The notes: generated by a model from the letters alone, not told the origin. Positions 35,486 to 44,537 are shown, numbered from the stretch's first letter. The stretch is 64,000 nt of DNA from Pararhodobacter zhoushanensis (GCF_003990445.1 NZ_REEZ01000009.1:1-64000), one strand, 5' to 3'. Translations and numbers: made by a program.

Positions 35486-35968
35486 ATGAAGCTGAAAGCT
35501 GTGACCGGCCTTATCGCCGCCGGAATCGCGCTGGCTGGCACCGCCATCGCCGAAGTCGCCCCCGGCGACATCACCTGGGTTGACGACGTGATGATCCCGA
35601 CCTCGCTGACCGGCGCGCCGGGCAACGTCGAAGAAGGCGTCTCGGTTGTGTCGAGCCGTTCGGCGGGCAATTGCGTGGCCTGCCACGGGATCTCGGCCCT
35701 GCCGGACGTCGCGTTTCAAGGCAATGTCGGTCCGTCGCTGGACGGTGTCGGCAGTCGCTGGAATGAAGCGGAACTGCGCGGCATTCTGGTGGATGCCAAG
35801 CATATGTTCCCCGACACGCGCATGCCGTCCTTCTACCGCGTCGATGGCTTTACCCGTCCGGGTGACGCCTATACCGGGCGTGCCGCCGACCCCGCCACCT
35901 TTGGTCCGCTGCTGAGTGCGGCGCAGATCGAAGACACCATCGCCTATCTCATGACGCTGACCGACTGA
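35486..35968 (+). CDS. soxX: Monoheme cytochrome c SoxX
   Basis: A 160-aa periplasmic cytochrome with a Sec signal peptide (cleaved near TAIAE). Heme attaches at Cys63-Cys66-His67 (GNCVACHG), and Met113 (TRMPSFYR) is the likely axial ligand. SoxX pairs with SoxA to attach thiosulfate to the SoxY cysteine. It is first in the soxXYZA run, with AGGGAGGA at ideal spacing. Confidence 0.97.
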   Translation: MKLKAVTGLIAAGIALAGTAIAEVAPGDITWVDDVMIPTSLTGAPGNVEEGVSVVSSRSAGNCVACHGISALPDVAFQGNVGPSLDGVGSRWNEAELRGILVDAKHMFPDTRMPSFYRVDGFTRPGDAYTGRAADPATFGPLLSAAQIEDTIAYLMTLTD

Positions 35969-36005
35969 TCCGGTCCGCCCCGTCCTCTTGATAAGGAGCT
36001 TCCCC

Positions 36006-36422
36006 ATGCTGACAAGACGCGACACCCTCGCGATCGGTCTGGGCGCCTCGGCCGTGGCAATGCTGCCCGTTGCCGCCGCCGCGACCCCGGTTGACGACGC
36101 GATTGCCGCCTATACCGGCGGCGCTGCCATTGCCGAAGGCGGTGTGACCATCACCGCGCCCGAGATCGCTGAAAACGGCAACACCGTGCCGATCACGATC
36201 GAAGCCCCCGGCGCGGTCGAGATCATGCTGATCGCCACCGGCAACCCGACGCCCAACGTGGGCAAATTCACCTTTGGCCCCGGTTCTGGCGCGCCGATGA
36301 TCGCCACCCGCATGCGTCTGGGCCGGACCCAGGACGTGCTGGCGATTGCCAAGATGGAAGACGGCAGCTTTGCGTCGACCTCGGTCGAAGTGAAAGTCAC
36401 CATCGGCGGCTGTGGCGGCTGA
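36006..36422 (+). CDS. soxY: Sulfur carrier protein SoxY
   Basis: A 138-aa protein with a twin-arginine signal (MLTRRDTLAIGLGASAVAML). It ends in the swinging-arm motif GGCGG, whose Cys136 carries the sulfur substrate as it moves between SoxXA, SoxB and SoxCD. It forms a dimer with SoxZ, which is encoded next and lacks its own signal. Length is normal. Confidence 0.98.
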   Translation: MLTRRDTLAIGLGASAVAMLPVAAAATPVDDAIAAYTGGAAIAEGGVTITAPEIAENGNTVPITIEAPGAVEIMLIATGNPTPNVGKFTFGPGSGAPMIATRMRLGRTQDVLAIAKMEDGSFASTSVEVKVTIGGCGG

Positions 36423-36467
36423 TCCCGTCAGGGTTTCGCCGTTCCATCCAGTTTCAGGAGTTTCATC

Positions 36468-36794
36468 ATGACCGAAGTCAGACCCCGCATCCGCCTTCCC
36501 CGCAGCGCCTCGGCCGGCGACTCGATCGTCGTCAAGACGCTGATCAACCACGACATGGAATCAGGCCAGCGCCGCAACTCGGCCGGCGAGACGATTCCGC
36601 GCCAGATCATCAACCGTTTCACCTGTGAATTCAACGGTGTGATGGTTCTGGACGCCGCCCTTGAGCCCGCCATTTCGGCAAACCCGTATATGGAATTCGA
36701 GGCCGTCGTGCCCGAATCCGGCGATTTCGTTTTCACCTGGTACGACGACAATGGCGAAGTCTACACCGCCACTGAAACGTTCGAAGTCAGCTGA
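36468..36794 (+). CDS. soxZ: SoxZ, partner of the SoxY sulfur carrier
   Basis: A 108-aa immunoglobulin-like protein with typical SoxZ blocks (RIRLPRSASAGDSIVVKTLI, HDMESGQRRNSAGETIPR, FEAVVPESGDFVFTWYDDNG). There is no signal peptide; it is exported bound to SoxY through the Tat system. An AGGAG ribosome binding site precedes the ATG. Confidence 0.98.
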   Translation: MTEVRPRIRLPRSASAGDSIVVKTLINHDMESGQRRNSAGETIPRQIINRFTCEFNGVMVLDAALEPAISANPYMEFEAVVPESGDFVFTWYDDNGEVYTATETFEVS

Positions 36795-36829
36795 GCATAC
36801 GGCGCAACAGAAGTCTGGGAGGAGACACT

Positions 36830-37696
36830 ATGCAGCACCTGAAGCCTGCGAAAACGCTGGCGCTGGCCTCGGCCTGCGTCGCAGCGCTGTGGTCCGGCGC
36901 GGCCCTGGCCGACCCTGATCTGTCGGCGGATCTGATGATCGATGGCGAATTGCACATCGTGACCCAGGCTCCGGCGGACGACATCGTTCCGAACCTGCCT
37001 GCCCGGTATTCCGGCTGGCTGTTCCGTGATCCTGCCACCCGCGACATGCAAGCCGACGACTTCGAGAACCCGGCGATGCTGGCCGTCGATTCGGGTGCCG
37101 AGCTGTGGGAAACCGCGGACGGCACGGCTGGTCAGTCGTGTCAGGATTGCCACGACGATGCCGAGGAAAGCATGGCCGGTGTTCGTGCCCGGATGCCACA
37201 TGTCAACGCTGACGGCGAACTGTGGTCGATGGAGAACTACGTCAACAATTGTCGCACCGAACGCATGGGCGCAGAGGCCTGGCGTTGGAGTGGTGGCGAG
37301 ATGACCTCGATGACCGCGTTCATCTCGATGCAGTCGCGTGGCATGCCGGTTGCGGTGCAGATCGACGGTCCGGCCGCCCCCTATTGGGAGCAAGGCCGCG
37401 ATATGTACTACACCCGCTATGGCCAGTTGGAGCTGTCGTGCTCCAGCTGCCATGAGGAGAGCACGGGCATGATGATCCGCGCCGACCACCTGAGCCAGGG
37501 CCAGATCAGCGGCTTCCCGACCTACCGGTTGAAGAATGCCGGCATCGTGTCGATCCACAACCGCTTCCGTGGCTGTATCCGTGACACGCGCGCCGAAACC
37601 TTCGCCGAAGGGTCGGAAGAATTCCGCGCGCTGGAGCTCTATGTCGCCTCGCGCGGCATGGGCCTGGACGTCGAAGGCGTCTCGGTTCGTCCGTAA
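36830..37696 (+). CDS. soxA: Diheme cytochrome c SoxA
   Basis: A 288-aa periplasmic cytochrome with a Sec signal peptide (cleaved near AALAD). It has two heme motifs, Cys104-Cys107-His108 (SCQDCH) and Cys204-Cys207-His208 (SCSSCH). The active-site Cys249 (FRGCIRDTRAE) is expected to carry a persulfide, and Cys141 (NNCRTERMG) is a candidate axial ligand of the other heme. It is therefore the diheme form. A strong hairpin follows the stop. Confidence 0.97.
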   Translation: MQHLKPAKTLALASACVAALWSGAALADPDLSADLMIDGELHIVTQAPADDIVPNLPARYSGWLFRDPATRDMQADDFENPAMLAVDSGAELWETADGTAGQSCQDCHDDAEESMAGVRARMPHVNADGELWSMENYVNNCRTERMGAEAWRWSGGEMTSMTAFISMQSRGMPVAVQIDGPAAPYWEQGRDMYYTRYGQLELSCSSCHEESTGMMIRADHLSQGQISGFPTYRLKNAGIVSIHNRFRGCIRDTRAETFAEGSEEFRALELYVASRGMGLDVEGVSVRP

Positions 37697-37703
37697 GCGT
37701 TTT

Positions 37704-37727
37704 GGGGGCACGGCTGCCCGTGCCCCC
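37704..37727 (+). terminator. Hairpin after soxA
   Basis: A perfect 10-bp stem (GGGGGCACGG / CCGTGCCCCC) with a CTGC loop begins seven bases after the soxA stop. The tail (TTCCCCTACCC) is only weakly U-rich, so it may attenuate transcription or protect the 3' end rather than stop it fully. Confidence 0.6.
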
Positions 37728-37749
37728 TTCCCCTACCCTGTTCGGATCA

Positions 37750-37773
37750 TTCGGTACTGCGCCGAAATTTTTT
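37750..37773 (+). terminator. Second hairpin with T tract in the soxA-soxB gap
   Basis: TTCGG, a 7-base loop, CCGAA, then A and TTTTTT. The stem is short but the T tract is good, so it could work with the preceding hairpin. It lies about 100 bases before soxB. Confidence 0.4.
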
Positions 37774-37869
37774 GTCCGAACAACATTCATTCCTTTGAAG
37801 ATTGGCATGTAACGCCGCCCCGTCGTGCCCGCTTCATCTGACCGAGTTTCGGCTCCAAGGAGACTGATC

Positions 37870-39567
37870 ATGATTTCCCGGCGCGAGTTCCTGCAGGCTT
37901 CGGTGGCTGCATCTGCCCTTTACGGTGTGTCCGGCTTTGGCAACTGGTCCAAGCTGGCGGCACAACAGGTGCTGACGCAAGACGATCTGCTGCGCTTTGA
38001 GAGCTTCGGCAACGTGTCGCTGATCCACGTCACCGATATTCACGCCCAGCTCAAGCCGATCTGGTTCCGCGAGCCCGAGTTCAACTTCGGCGTCGGTGAC
38101 GTCCGTGGCGTGCCTCCTCACGTCGTCGGGCGCGAGTTCATCGATATGTTCAACCTGACCCCCGGCTCGGCCGATGCCTATGCGCTGACCTATCCCGATT
38201 TCGTCGCGCTGGGTCAGGCTTACGGCAAGATGGGCGGCATGGACCGGGTGGCAACCGTGGTCAAGGCGATCCGCGCCGAGCGGCCCGAGGCGATCATTCT
38301 GGACGGCGGCGATACCTGGCACGGCTCGATGTCGTCCTATCTGTCGCGCGGTCAGGACATGGTCAACGTGATGAACGCGCTGGGGGTCGAGGCGATGACC
38401 TCGCACTGGGAATGGACGCTGGGCACCGACCGGGTGCTGGAACTGGTCGATCAGTTGAATTTCCCCTTCCTTGGGCAGAACATCTTTGACGCCGAGTGGA
38501 ACGAGCCGTCCGAAGATTTCCCGTCCTACACCTGGTTCGAGCGTGGCGGCGCCAAGGTTGCGGTGATCGGTCAGGCCTTCCCCTATACCCCCATCGCCAA
38601 CCCCGGTTGGATGTTCCCCGAGTTCAGCTTCGGCATCCGCGACGAGCGGATGCAGGAAATGGTCGACGAGGTGAAAGCCCAAGGCGCCGATCTGGTCGTC
38701 GTGCTGTCGCACAACGGTTTTGACGTGGACCGCAAGATGGCCAGCCGCGTGCAGGGCATTGACGTGATCCTGACCGGCCACACCCATGACGCCCTGCCCG
38801 AGCCTGTGCTGGTCGGCACGACGCTGCTGATCGCCTCGGGCAGTCACGGCAAGTTCGTCACCCGCCTGGATCTGGATGTGCGCGACGGTCAGCTGATGGG
38901 CTTCCGCCACAAGCTGATCCCGATCTTCTCGGACGTTATCACCCCGGACGCCGACATGGCCGCCGTCATCGACGCCGAGCGCGCGCCCTATGCCGCGCAG
39001 ATGGAAGAGGTGATCGGCCACACCGACAGCCTGCTTTACCGCCGGGGCAATTTTGCCGGGACGTGGGACAACCTGATCTGCGACGCCGTGATGTCCGAGC
39101 GGGACACCGAAATCGCCCTGTCGCCCGGCGTGCGCTGGGGGGCCAGCCTGATGCCCGGCGACGCAATCACGCGCGAGGATATCCACGCCGTCACCACGAT
39201 GACCTATGGTCAGGTCTACCGTTCGGAAATGACCGGCGAGACGATCCACACCATTCTTGAGGACGTCGCCGACAACCTGTTCAACACCGATCCCTACTAT
39301 CAGCAGGGCGGTGACATGGTGCGGCTGGGCGGCCTTGGCTATTCCATCGACATCACCAAATCCATCGGCGAGCGCATCACCGGCCTGACCCTGCTGCGCA
39401 CCGGCGAAGCGCTGGACCCCGCGCAGACCTATACGGTCGGCGGCTGGGCTTCGGTCAACGAAGGCACCGAGGGGCCGATGATCTGGGATGTCGTCGAGGA
39501 ACACATCCGCAAACTGGGCCGCGTGAGCGCCGAGCCGAACGGCTCGGTCATCGTGACCGGCATTTGA
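37870..39567 (+). CDS. soxB: SoxB thiosulfohydrolase (dimanganese 5'-nucleotidase family)
   Basis: A 565-aa enzyme that hydrolyses the sulfonate from SoxY-bound thiosulfate. A twin-arginine signal is present (MISRREFLQASVAASALYGV). Metal and catalytic motifs are HVTDIHAQLKP, LDGGDTWHGS, TSHWEWTLG, LSHNGFDVD and LTGHTHDALP. The ATG follows CAAGGAG; a longer reading frame is not supported. It heads the soxBCD part after a 173-base gap with hairpins. Confidence 0.98.
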   Translation: MISRREFLQASVAASALYGVSGFGNWSKLAAQQVLTQDDLLRFESFGNVSLIHVTDIHAQLKPIWFREPEFNFGVGDVRGVPPHVVGREFIDMFNLTPGSADAYALTYPDFVALGQAYGKMGGMDRVATVVKAIRAERPEAIILDGGDTWHGSMSSYLSRGQDMVNVMNALGVEAMTSHWEWTLGTDRVLELVDQLNFPFLGQNIFDAEWNEPSEDFPSYTWFERGGAKVAVIGQAFPYTPIANPGWMFPEFSFGIRDERMQEMVDEVKAQGADLVVVLSHNGFDVDRKMASRVQGIDVILTGHTHDALPEPVLVGTTLLIASGSHGKFVTRLDLDVRDGQLMGFRHKLIPIFSDVITPDADMAAVIDAERAPYAAQMEEVIGHTDSLLYRRGNFAGTWDNLICDAVMSERDTEIALSPGVRWGASLMPGDAITREDIHAVTTMTYGQVYRSEMTGETIHTILEDVADNLFNTDPYYQQGGDMVRLGGLGYSIDITKSIGERITGLTLLRTGEALDPAQTYTVGGWASVNEGTEGPMIWDVVEEHIRKLGRVSAEPNGSVIVTGI

Positions 39568-39589
39568 GAATATTGAGGGAGCACGCATC

Positions 39590-40879
39590 ATGACCGATCT
39601 GTCTGATGACGACACGCACAAGCCCGCCGGCGTCAGCCGCCGTGGCTTTCTGCGCACCGCCAGCCTTGCTGCCGGGGGGGCCGCTTTGGGCGGCGCTGCC
39701 AGCGCGCAGCAAGCCGATCCGCTGATCACAGAGGTCCAGGACTGGGCGTCGATGACCGGCGAAGGCGTCGATGCCACGCCCTACGGGCTGCCGATCCGCT
39801 TTGAGGACGACGTGGTGCGCCGCACAGTGTCCTGGCTGACCGCCGATCCGATCAGCTCGATCAACTTCACGCCGATCCATGCGCTCGATGGCACGATAAC
39901 GCCGCAGGGCTGCGCTTTTGAGCGCCACCATTCCGGCGCGATCGAGCTGTCAAAAGACGACTACCGCCTGATGATCACCGGGCTGGTCGACCGCCCGCTG
40001 GTGTTTACCTGGGAAGATCTGCAACGCTTCCCGCGCGAAAACCATGTGTATTTCTGCGAATGCGCGGCCAACTCGGGCATGGAATGGGCCGGTGCGCAGC
40101 TCAACGGCGCGCAGTTCACCCATGGCATGATCCACAACATGGAATATTCCGGCATCCCGCTGCGGCTGCTGCTGGAAGAGGCCGGGGTGCAGGCTGAGGG
40201 CCAGTGGGTGTTTGTCGAGGGGGCCGATGCCTCGTCGAACGGGCGCTCGATCCCGCTGGAAAAGGCGATGGATGACGTGTTGGTCGCCTTCACCGCCAAT
40301 GGCGAGGCGCTGCGCAAAGAGCATGGCTATCCGGTGCGGCTGGTCGTGCCGGGCTGGGAAGGCAACATGTGGGTCAAGTGGGTGCGCCGCATCGGCGTGA
40401 ACCACTCGGCTGTCGAAGCGCGCGAGGAAACCTCAAAATACACCGACCTGATGCCCGACGGGCGCGCGCGCAAATGGACGTGGGAGATGGACACGAAATC
40501 CGTCATCACCTCGCCCTCGCCGCAAAAGCCGATTACCCACGGCTCGGGCCCCTTGGTGATCACCGGGCTGGCATGGTCGGGCCGTGGCCTGATTGACCGT
40601 GTGGACGTGTCGCTGGACGGCGGCGTCAACTGGCAGCCCGCGCGTCTGGGCACGCAGGGCGGGCGCTACGCGCTGTCGCGCTTCTATCTGGAAATCGACT
40701 GGGACGGATCGCCGATGCTGCTGCAATCGCGCGCGGTGGATGAGAACGGCTATGTGCAGCCGACCAAGGACGCGCTGCGCGAAATCCGGGGCCTGAACTC
40801 GGTCTACCACAATAACGGTATCCAGACCTGGGCCGTCTACGAGAATGGAGCGGTGGAAAATGTCGAAGTCAGTTCTTAA
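39590..40879 (+). CDS. soxC: Sulfane dehydrogenase molybdenum subunit SoxC
   Basis: A 429-aa sulfite oxidase-family molybdopterin protein with a Tat signal (VSRRGFLRTASLAAGGAALGG). The molybdenum ligand is probably Cys158 (FCECAANSGMEW). The C-terminal dimerisation domain contains WSGRGLIDRVDVSLDGGVNW. With SoxD it oxidises the outer sulfur on SoxY, releasing six electrons. It depends on MoaA-made cofactor. The last 20 bases overlap soxD. Confidence 0.97.
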   Translation: MTDLSDDDTHKPAGVSRRGFLRTASLAAGGAALGGAASAQQADPLITEVQDWASMTGEGVDATPYGLPIRFEDDVVRRTVSWLTADPISSINFTPIHALDGTITPQGCAFERHHSGAIELSKDDYRLMITGLVDRPLVFTWEDLQRFPRENHVYFCECAANSGMEWAGAQLNGAQFTHGMIHNMEYSGIPLRLLLEEAGVQAEGQWVFVEGADASSNGRSIPLEKAMDDVLVAFTANGEALRKEHGYPVRLVVPGWEGNMWVKWVRRIGVNHSAVEAREETSKYTDLMPDGRARKWTWEMDTKSVITSPSPQKPITHGSGPLVITGLAWSGRGLIDRVDVSLDGGVNWQPARLGTQGGRYALSRFYLEIDWDGSPMLLQSRAVDENGYVQPTKDALREIRGLNSVYHNNGIQTWAVYENGAVENVEVSS

Positions 40880-41954
40880 GATCCTCGCGACCACCGCGCT
40901 GGCCGGTCTCATCGCCGCTCCGGCAATGGCGCAGACGCTCGGTCTGGGCCGTCCCGCCCTGCCCGAAGAAATCGCTGCCTGGGATGTCGCGGTCGAGCCT
41001 GACGGCACCGGCCTGCCCGTCGGCTCGGGCGACGTCTTCACCGGCGAAGACCTGTGGGTCGAAAACTGCGCCAGCTGCCATGGTGACTTTGGCGAGGGTG
41101 CCGGGGCCTATCCGGTGATCGCAGGCGGTGAGGACACGCTGACCAACCGCCGCCCGGTCAAGACCGTGGGCAGCTACTGGCCGTATCTGTCGACGGTGTT
41201 CGACTATGTCCACCGCTCGATGCCCTTTGGCAATGCGCAGATCCTGTCGGCTGACGATACCTACGCCATCGTTGCCTATATCCTCTACTCCAACGCCATC
41301 GTTGAGGATGACTTCACCCTCTCGAACGAGAACTTCACCGATGTTGTCATGCCCAATGCCGAGGGCTTCTATGTCGATGACCGGGTCGAAACCGAGTTCC
41401 CGATCTTCGTCCACGACGTCTGCATGAGTGACTGCACCGCGCCGGTGCACATCACCCGCCGCGCCACCGATCTGCAATCGACACCCGAGGGCGCGGTGAC
41501 GGTCTTCGCACCAGATCGGCCCAGCGGCGTGATGGACGGTGCCGGTGCGCCTGAGGGTGGCGAGGGTGCTGCCGCCCCGGCTGAAGCGCCGGTCGAGGAA
41601 GCCGCAGCCGAGCCTGCGATGCCCGCGCTCGACCCCGAACTGGTCGCTGCCGGTGAAGGTCTGTGGCGTCAGTGCCGCAGTTGTCACCAGATCGGCGAGG
41701 GCGCGCGCAATGGTACGGGGCCGTTGCTGACGGATGTTGTCGGCCGCCATGCCGGTGGGGTTGAAGGCTTCCGCTATTCAAACCCGATGACGCAGGCGGG
41801 CGAAGAAGGGCTGATCTGGACGCCCGAGACGCTGGACGCTTTCCTCGCCGATCCGCGCGGCTATATGCGCGGCACGCGGATGTCGTTCCGCGGGCTGCGC
41901 GACGAGGCTGATCGTCAGGCGATGATCGCCTATCTGCAAAGCCAGTCGCAGTAA
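40860..41954 (+). CDS. soxD: Diheme cytochrome c subunit SoxD
   Basis: A 364-aa periplasmic protein with a signal peptide (cleaved near PAMAQ). Heme motifs are Cys70-Cys73-His74 (NCASCHGDFG) and Cys272-Cys275-His276 (QCRSCHQIG). They are separated by a Pro/Ala/Glu-rich linker around residues 225-255. It accepts electrons from SoxC. The start lies inside soxC, indicating coupling. A strong terminator follows; soxE, soxF and soxG are not present. Confidence 0.97.
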   Translation: MSKSVLKILATTALAGLIAAPAMAQTLGLGRPALPEEIAAWDVAVEPDGTGLPVGSGDVFTGEDLWVENCASCHGDFGEGAGAYPVIAGGEDTLTNRRPVKTVGSYWPYLSTVFDYVHRSMPFGNAQILSADDTYAIVAYILYSNAIVEDDFTLSNENFTDVVMPNAEGFYVDDRVETEFPIFVHDVCMSDCTAPVHITRRATDLQSTPEGAVTVFAPDRPSGVMDGAGAPEGGEGAAAPAEAPVEEAAAEPAMPALDPELVAAGEGLWRQCRSCHQIGEGARNGTGPLLTDVVGRHAGGVEGFRYSNPMTQAGEEGLIWTPETLDAFLADPRGYMRGTRMSFRGLRDEADRQAMIAYLQSQSQ

Positions 41955-41977
41955 GCGACAGCGACAAGGAAAAAGGA

Positions 41978-42003
41978 CGGGGCGCAGCGATGCGCCCCGT
42001 TTT
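41978..42003. terminator. Terminator at the end of the sox operon
   Basis: A perfect 9-bp stem (CGGGGCGCA / TGCGCCCCG) with a GCGA tetraloop followed by TTTT. On the other strand the stem is followed by TCCTTTTTCC, so it may also serve the convergent gene. Confidence 0.9.
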
Positions 42004-42009
42004 GCTGTG

Positions 42010-43503
42010 TCACCCCTCGCCCCGGTCGCTGAGCAGCCGGTCGATGGGCGCGAAATCATCGGTGAAGGTGACAGGCGTGCGCCCGTCGATAATCGCCTGC
42101 AGCGAGCTGGCGGCGATCCGCACCGCCGCCCCGTCCGGCCCGTTGATCTGCGGGCGCGGTGACGGTTCATCCCCGGCAACCAGCACGAACACCCGGCGGT
42201 TTTCGGATGCGTCATGCGCGGGATCGGCCCAGACCTCGACCGAGGGCCAGACGGCGCGCGCGGTGGTGACGATCGAGGCCAGCACATCCAGCCGGTCCAT
42301 GTGGTCGATGACGTTCATCAGATAGACGCCGCCGGGGTTCAGCCGCGCATCGACCAGCGCGAAGAACTCGCGCGTGATCAGGTGCTGCGGCACGGCGATG
42401 TCGCCAAAGGCGTCGCCGATGATCACGTCATAGGTTGCAGGCTCCCACGCCAAGGTCCGCCGCGCATCGGCGTGCACGATCCGGTCCTCGCCCGGTTCGT
42501 ACCAGAAATAGTCGATGGCGGCGCGGGTCACGGCCGGGTCGACCTCGGCCACCGTCACAGCCACCGGCGTGCCCCGCGCATGCCAGGCGCGCGGCACGGT
42601 ATAGGTGCCTCCGCCGATCAGGAACGCCGACCATCCCTCGCGACCCTCCATCCGCAGGCGCGGCAAGCCCTCGAGCATCACACCATGCGGCGTCAGCATC
42701 GCCGTGGGGTCCAGCCCGTCCGCCGCGCCATGCACAAGATGATCCAGCACCATCAGCCGCACCGGTGCCTGCGCCGTGCCCTCGTCGATCACGCGGATGC
42801 AGAAATAGTCGCTCTCGACCGTGCAGGGGTTCGGCAATGACAACCCGCCCAGCACCAGCCCCAACGGCACAAGCGCCACCGCAGCACCCGCCCCGATCCC
42901 GCGCAGCCCGCTGGCCGAGGCCAGCGACATCAGCCCCAGCACCGCATAGACCGCCGCGACCACGGCCAGCGTGCCGACCGATCCCAGCCATGAGATGAAC
43001 ACGAACCCCGCCGCCAGCGTGCCCAGGATCGCGCCCCAGGCTCCGGCGGCGAACATTGCGCCCAAGGCCCTTCCCTTGCGCTCGGGATGGCGCACGACCG
43101 CGATCATCGACAGAATGGGTGCCGGGATACCGGCAAAGAAGGACGGCAGAAAGAACACCAGCGAGGTCAGCACCACGATCGACGCCACCGGGCTTTGCAG
43201 CGCCGGGATCACCGTCCCGGCCACGCCGCGCAGGATGAACACCGCCGCCGCCGTGCTGGCCGCCGCGCCGAGCATCGCCCAGCCATTGCCCTTGAGCGCG
43301 GCCTCTGGCGACCATTCGGCCATGCGCCCGCCCGCCCAATGGCCCGCCGAGAAGCCGGCCAACACCACCGCGATCACCGACGTCCACGTATAGAGCGACA
43401 TCCCCACATAGGGCGCGAGCATCCGTCCCGCCACAATTTCGACAATCAGGCTTGCCGCGGCGACCGTTGCCTGAATGGTCACCAAACCCCAGAGTCTCTG
43501 CAT
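42010..43503 (-). CDS. Fused membrane/spermidine synthase-like protein
   Basis: A 497-aa protein. About the first 215 residues are membrane-embedded with several hydrophobic helices, beginning WGLVTIQATVAAASLIVEIVA. The rest is a spermidine synthase-type SAM-fold domain (FLIGGGTYTVPRAW, VAEVDPAVTRAA, DVIIGDAFGDIAV). Such fusions are common, but their product is mostly unproven; polyamine synthesis is only inferred from homology. It ends six bases beyond the sox terminator, converging with soxD. Confidence 0.88.
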   Translation of the reverse strand: MQRLWGLVTIQATVAAASLIVEIVAGRMLAPYVGMSLYTWTSVIAVVLAGFSAGHWAGGRMAEWSPEAALKGNGWAMLGAAASTAAAVFILRGVAGTVIPALQSPVASIVVLTSLVFFLPSFFAGIPAPILSMIAVVRHPERKGRALGAMFAAGAWGAILGTLAAGFVFISWLGSVGTLAVVAAVYAVLGLMSLASASGLRGIGAGAAVALVPLGLVLGGLSLPNPCTVESDYFCIRVIDEGTAQAPVRLMVLDHLVHGAADGLDPTAMLTPHGVMLEGLPRLRMEGREGWSAFLIGGGTYTVPRAWHARGTPVAVTVAEVDPAVTRAAIDYFWYEPGEDRIVHADARRTLAWEPATYDVIIGDAFGDIAVPQHLITREFFALVDARLNPGGVYLMNVIDHMDRLDVLASIVTTARAVWPSVEVWADPAHDASENRRVFVLVAGDEPSPRPQINGPDGAAVRIAASSLQAIIDGRTPVTFTDDFAPIDRLLSDRGEG

Positions 43504-43763
43504 TCCTCGCCTCTTTTCTCAGTTTTATTTCCGACAGCACGACAACACGCGCTCATTTTTAGAATCTACCGCAGTTTTGGCAACGAAGATGCCGGTATTG
43601 AACACGATAAGGAAACGGGCCTTGCACGTTTTGGAGACGGTAACATTTTGTTTTTCTTTGATTTATTTCAGAGATTATGGCAGGTTTTGGGCAGATTAGG
43701 TCACAAATGAGGTCGGCAACCCGCATTTGATCCGGGTCAGTCTCGACGCAAAAAGGGGATAGC
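43504..43763. other. AT-rich intergenic region before the Asp/His-rich gene
   Basis: Noticeably AT-richer than its surroundings, with T runs (TTTTGTTTTTCTTTG around 43645-43660). It probably holds the promoters of the two divergent flanking genes. Short overlapping reading frames are present but lack ribosome binding sites. No clear promoter hexamers were assigned. Confidence 0.4.
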
Positions 43764-44510
43764 ATGTTTTTCAGATTCGGTGGAACGCTCGGCAATTTTG
43801 GGTCCGCTTGCAAAGGCGTGATCAACAACGTGGTAATGAAAAATCATTTCGGTCGGCACGGTGACAAGGATGATCACCACGGTTGGGGTCATGGTCATGG
43901 ACGCGACAAGGATGACCACGACAAGGATCACCACGGCCACCATGACCATCACGGTGGCAGCGATTGCGGTGATGACAATGATGACGATTGCGGCGGCGCT
44001 GCTGACGGCGTTGACATCACCATCCCGGAGAATGCCCATTCCGCCATCCTGGTGATCGAGAACAACGACGACAATGATGACGAGTACGATGACTATGTCC
44101 GCGTCTACGCGGACGATGTCGAAGATCCCAGCAATCTGGACGACTATGTCGCCGCCGCCGAAGAAGAATACGCAGCCCGCGGCGACGATCTGGATTCGTG
44201 CGATGAGGTGCTCAAGGTTGTGGTCGAGGACGCCGATGGCAAGGTCATCAAGGTGCTCTACAAGGACGGCGACGGGAACTACACCGACAAAGACCCGCGT
44301 GCGGAAGACGACAGTGATGACTCGGGCGACGACGGCGACAACAGCGACGATGACAACAACGATGATGATGACGACAAGGACTGCGGTGGTATCAGCAAGT
44401 TCCTGAAGGTCATCCACGGCCGTCACGATCGCGACGACGACCGCGATGATCACAACGACGATGACGACGACCATGGCCACGGCGGCCACCACTATCAGTG
44501 GGCATGCTAA
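43764..44510 (+). CDS. Asp/His-rich protein of unknown function
   Basis: A 248-aa protein with, by my count, about 65 Asp and 21 His. The N-terminus (MFFRFGGTLGNFGSACKGVI) is not a standard signal peptide. Residues about 30-75 alternate His, Asp, Gly and Lys (HHGHHDHHGGSDCGDD). A more normal segment follows at about 80-180 (GVDITIPENAHSAILVIENN; DEVLKVVVEDADGKVIKVLY), then a run of Asp and a second Asp/His tail ending HHYQWAC. Six cysteines punctuate the domains. Metal or mineral binding is the obvious guess. AAGGGGA gives a good ribosome binding site and a terminator follows, so it is a real single gene. Confidence 0.85.
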   Translation: MFFRFGGTLGNFGSACKGVINNVVMKNHFGRHGDKDDHHGWGHGHGRDKDDHDKDHHGHHDHHGGSDCGDDNDDDCGGAADGVDITIPENAHSAILVIENNDDNDDEYDDYVRVYADDVEDPSNLDDYVAAAEEEYAARGDDLDSCDEVLKVVVEDADGKVIKVLYKDGDGNYTDKDPRAEDDSDDSGDDGDNSDDDNNDDDDDKDCGGISKFLKVIHGRHDRDDDRDDHNDDDDDHGHGGHHYQWAC

Positions 44511-44537
44511 GCCTCAGGCGTCTTGCAGCGATCAACA

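Noticed and set aside
43559..43828. A small minus-strand gene between the spermidine synthase-like and Asp/His-rich genes
   Set aside because: It overlaps the start of a well-supported gene and has neither a convincing ribosome binding site nor family resemblance.
43860..44480. DNA tandem repeat or CRISPR-like array in the Asp/His-rich gene
   Set aside because: GAC/GAT/CAC codons recur because of the protein's composition; there is no fixed repeat length or spacer pattern.
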